Shown here: in pieces, positions 5,109 through 6,780 of the stretch
Layout: every line of letters begins with the position of its first letter
Numbering within the stretch: the stretch's first letter is position 1
Assembly (NCBI GenBank): GCA_001771735.1
Contig: MEUM01000028.1
Span: 575-7,354, forward strand
DNA length: 6,780 bases
Direction of reading: 5' to 3'
DNA from: Caldifarciminota bacterium RBG_13_43_14
GTDB lineage: Bacteria > Hydrothermota > Tepidihabitantia > SM23-42
Program-made: the position numbers and the translations under genes
The notes under the pieces: model-generated
What the model saw: the letters and a program-made list of their open reading frames with translations, nothing else
Told to the model about the DNA's origin: nothing
Databases searched by the model: none

Positions 5109-5897
5109 CTATAATTGCACACGTATTCCAACGCTGTGATTCAATGGCAGGTCGGGTATATGTTCGACTCCATAATTAATGGCGATGAATCGATATTTGA
5201 AGCCGGTTCCGCCGCTTATTACCTGCGGGTTGGTTTGCACGCCGACACGGCAATATAACAGCCGGAACAACAGTAATTCAGTGGCAAAACGGTACCTTAA
5301 CTCATTGTCTTTCATTGCCAGATCGAATTCGGAGCGAATATCCTGAAAAGGATTGTAAGCGATACCGGCCCTTAATTCATAGGGGAGATGTCCATATTCA
5401 CTGCTGCTGAATTCAGGTTGATTAATATCATGGGCATATACACCAAGCTGCCATTTCTTAAAAACAATGCTGCTAAAGCCAAAGCTTATGCCATAGGCAA
5501 AACCATAGCTAGTGCGTTGGTTATTGATGAGATATAAATCACCGGCCGCGCCCAGTTTAAGATCATTGCCGAGTCCAAAGCCGCAGGCGAGTGTTAAATT
5601 TTGTTCTTTTTGTTCACTGAACCCGAATTCGCTTAAGCCGATACCAATCCCGGCTGGTCCTAATTTATGATTGAATCCGAGCCAGGCATTATGAAGCCCT
5701 TCAATGCCGTCCAGCACCTGCTGATAAGAAATCGCCAATTCGCTTTTCGTTTGAATGCTCAAAAGCGCAGGATTAAAGCGTATTGCATCGGTACCGGTGG
5801 CACTGGCGGTGATCGCCATGCCCATGCTGACTGCCTGAGCCGACATTGAATATTTTTCAAAGGCTTGAGTGAGAAATAGAATATAGAATATTATCAT
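5109..5897 (-). CDS. PorV/PorQ-like outer-membrane barrel protein
   Basis: The 262-aa product opens with a short hydrophobic leader (IIFYILFLTQA), then carries the N-terminal signature of PorV/PorQ-type proteins: SMGMAITASATGTDAIRFNPALL at about residues 24-46 (Gly-rich stretch, then NPA). The rest is a run of amphipathic strands with turns, for example GPAGIGIGLSEFGFSE, LPYELRAGIAYNP and a closing GGTGFKYRFIAINYG ... LNHSVGIRVQL, as usual for small outer-membrane barrels. In Bacteroidota, PorV works in type IX secretion and PorQ is related, but this family is broad and no secretion role can be assigned here. The leader lacks the usual N-terminal Lys/Arg. The start is supported by GGAG 7 nt upstream and an in-frame stop at 5918-5916. 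It lies between the OB/Ig gene and the HhH-barrel gene on the same strand, perhaps as one operon, with gaps of 108 and 84 bp. Confidence 0.82.
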   Translation of the reverse strand: MIIFYILFLTQAFEKYSMSAQAVSMGMAITASATGTDAIRFNPALLSIQTKSELAISYQQVLDGIEGLHNAWLGFNHKLGPAGIGIGLSEFGFSEQKEQNLTLACGFGLGNDLKLGAAGDLYLINNQRTSYGFAYGISFGFSSIVFKKWQLGVYAHDINQPEFSSSEYGHLPYELRAGIAYNPFQDIRSEFDLAMKDNELRYRFATELLLFRLLYCRVGVQTNPQVISGGTGFKYRFIAINYGVEHIPDLPLNHSVGIRVQL

Positions 5898-5904
5898 TTT
5901 ATTT

Positions 5905-5908
5905 CTCC
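5905..5908 (-). promoter_or_regulatory. Ribosome binding site GGAG for the PorV-like gene
   Basis: On the minus strand GGAG (5908-5905) lies 7 nt before the ATG at 5897, a normal distance, and decides this start. Confidence 0.65.
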
Positions 5909-5949
5909 GTTTATTTTATTGTTAAAAAAATCTATTATAATTCCTCTTA

Positions 5950-5985
5950 TTCCCCCTTTAGCAAAGGGGGAAAACAGGGGGATTT
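5950..5985. repeat. Palindromic repeat between the OB/Ig gene and the PorV-like gene
   Basis: Arms TTCCCCCTTT (5950-5959) and AAAGGGGGAA (5963-5972) form a 10-bp perfect stem with loop AGC. It is followed by AACAGGGGGATTTT, the same layout of hairpin plus GGGGATT tail seen at 167-198 and 2362-2404. It fills much of the 108-bp gap and could limit transcription passing from the upstream gene. Confidence 0.55.
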
Positions 5986-6005
5986 TAAATATTGACTTCA
6001 TTTTT

Positions 6006-6780
6006 TTAGAAACGGGTCCCCAATACTATTAATGATCGTCTGAATTGCACTTTTCCATTCGTGTCGATTGATTTAAGGTTCAAGAGATAAATGCCGAGCG
6101 GGCAATTACGCCCCAATTCATCATTGCCATTCCAGAATATGGTTCTCGGTCCGCCGGCACCGGTATATAGACTCCGTACGAGCCGATAATTCATGTCGTA
6201 TAATCCCAGTTCAACCCGATGATCAAGCGGCGCATTGATTTCGATCCTGGCCTGTTCACCGATCTCCGGGATGAATGTTTTCGGTCCATTGATGTTGATC
6301 ATGGGTTCAGCACTGGCTGAATCAAAACCCGGCGGCACAATATCGATTGGAAAGCGTGGGAGTATTTGATAGCCGCTGTTAAAAGGTGCTTCATAATCGT
6401 ATTGTCCGGCAATGCCGGTGATGATCAATTCCCGGTTTTTCTGTATTGATGTGGGATTAATACCGGATGCAGCCGTGAAGCGCACGGCAATACCGGCGTC
6501 GCCGTTAGCGATCTCGAAATTATAGCCGTCACCGCTTTTATAGGGCAGGGTTTTTACAACTCCGCGCAGTTGCAGCAAGCTGCCTTCCATGTTTTCGGTA
6601 ATGAATCGATTATCAGATAATTCTTTTGGCGCATAGACCGTATCCATGGCAATGAACCAGCCGTATCCATTGCCGATCTCAGTCAATCCGTTATATTCGA
6701 TGACCGTTCCGACAATGGTCAATTTTGCACCAAGCGAATCGATGTAAGAATAGAATGTATTATCACCTTCAGGACTATAG
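6006..6780 (-). CDS. Secreted OB-fold protein with FlgD-type Ig tail, 5' end missing
   Basis: The frame is open from the window edge (first full codon 6779-6777) to TAA at 6008-6006, giving 257 residues; the true start lies to the right. An internal Met at 6722 could be mistaken for the start, but the preceding codons (ending SYIDSLGAK) are open and fit the domain. The first part resembles OB-fold units: TIVGTVIEYNGLTEI ... WFIAMD, then LLQLRGVVKTLPY ... GIAVRFTAASGI ... ELIITGIAGQYD ... GYQILPRFPIDI. The end is a clear FlgD-like Ig domain: RVELGLYDMNYRLVRSLY ... FWNGNDELGRNCPLGIYLLNL. In secreted proteins of FCB and WOR-3-like bacteria such Ig tails sit at the C-terminus. OB folds often bind nucleic acid or sugars; the ligand is unknown here. 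An enzymatic domain may lie in the missing N-terminus. Confidence 0.8.
   Translation of the reverse strand, partial: YSPEGDNTFYSYIDSLGAKLTIVGTVIEYNGLTEIGNGYGWFIAMDTVYAPKELSDNRFITENMEGSLLQLRGVVKTLPYKSGDGYNFEIANGDAGIAVRFTAASGINPTSIQKNRELIITGIAGQYDYEAPFNSGYQILPRFPIDIVPPGFDSASAEPMININGPKTFIPEIGEQARIEINAPLDHRVELGLYDMNYRLVRSLYTGAGGPRTIFWNGNDELGRNCPLGIYLLNLKSIDTNGKVQFRRSLIVLGTRF

Noticed and set aside
5934..5939. TATAAT on the minus strand upstream of the PorV-like gene as a promoter
   Set aside because: The -10 box is perfect, but the region 16-17 bp upstream (CTAAAG / GCTAAA, inside a hairpin) does not resemble TTGACT, so it is not called.
6006..6722. Complete 238-aa gene starting at the ATG at 6722
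   Set aside because: The frame stays open to the window edge and the upstream residues read as part of the same exported protein. No signal peptide follows this ATG.

Overview
The window looks like a piece of chromosome from an uncultivated Gram-negative bacterium, probably of the FCB / WOR-3 / Cloacimonadota kind. This is inferred from a FlgD-type Ig tail on a secreted protein, a PorV/PorQ-like outer-membrane barrel, and a helix-hairpin-helix protein fused to an outer-membrane barrel. The intergenic DNA is rich in short palindromic repeats, as in many such genomes. No rRNA, tRNA or CRISPR array is visible, and the phylum cannot be fixed from this sequence alone.

Left part (1-2342), envelope glycan initiation: two phosphoglycosyl transferase genes diverge from a 458-bp intergenic region. 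The left one is on the minus strand, and only its first 19 codons are in the window (1-57). The right one (516-2342) is unusual: a complete sugar transferase is fused through a repeat-like, highly charged linker to two tandem VanZ-like membrane domains. Each gene has a good sigma70-type promoter of the same design (TTGACT, 16-bp spacer, TATAAT). The space between the promoters holds nested inverted repeats.

Middle (2343-2543), convergent intergenic region: it begins with a long perfect hairpin, followed by an array of six small hairpins. The stems of the array differ in sequence but stay paired, and they are separated by 7-nt linkers ending in TTCC (GGAA on the other strand). This is the most intriguing structure here. 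A further hairpin overlaps the stop codon of the next gene.

Right part (2544-6780), three minus-strand genes read right to left: a secreted OB-fold / FlgD-Ig protein (5' end outside the window), a PorV/PorQ-like barrel, and an 826-aa protein with two helix-hairpin-helix domains followed by a long outer-membrane barrel ending in Phe. All three point to the cell envelope, and two have folds that often bind nucleic acid. A link to extracellular DNA is therefore possible but unproven. A REP-like inverted pair with GTAG ends lies inside the signal-peptide region of the 826-aa gene, and a related copy lies just upstream of it.
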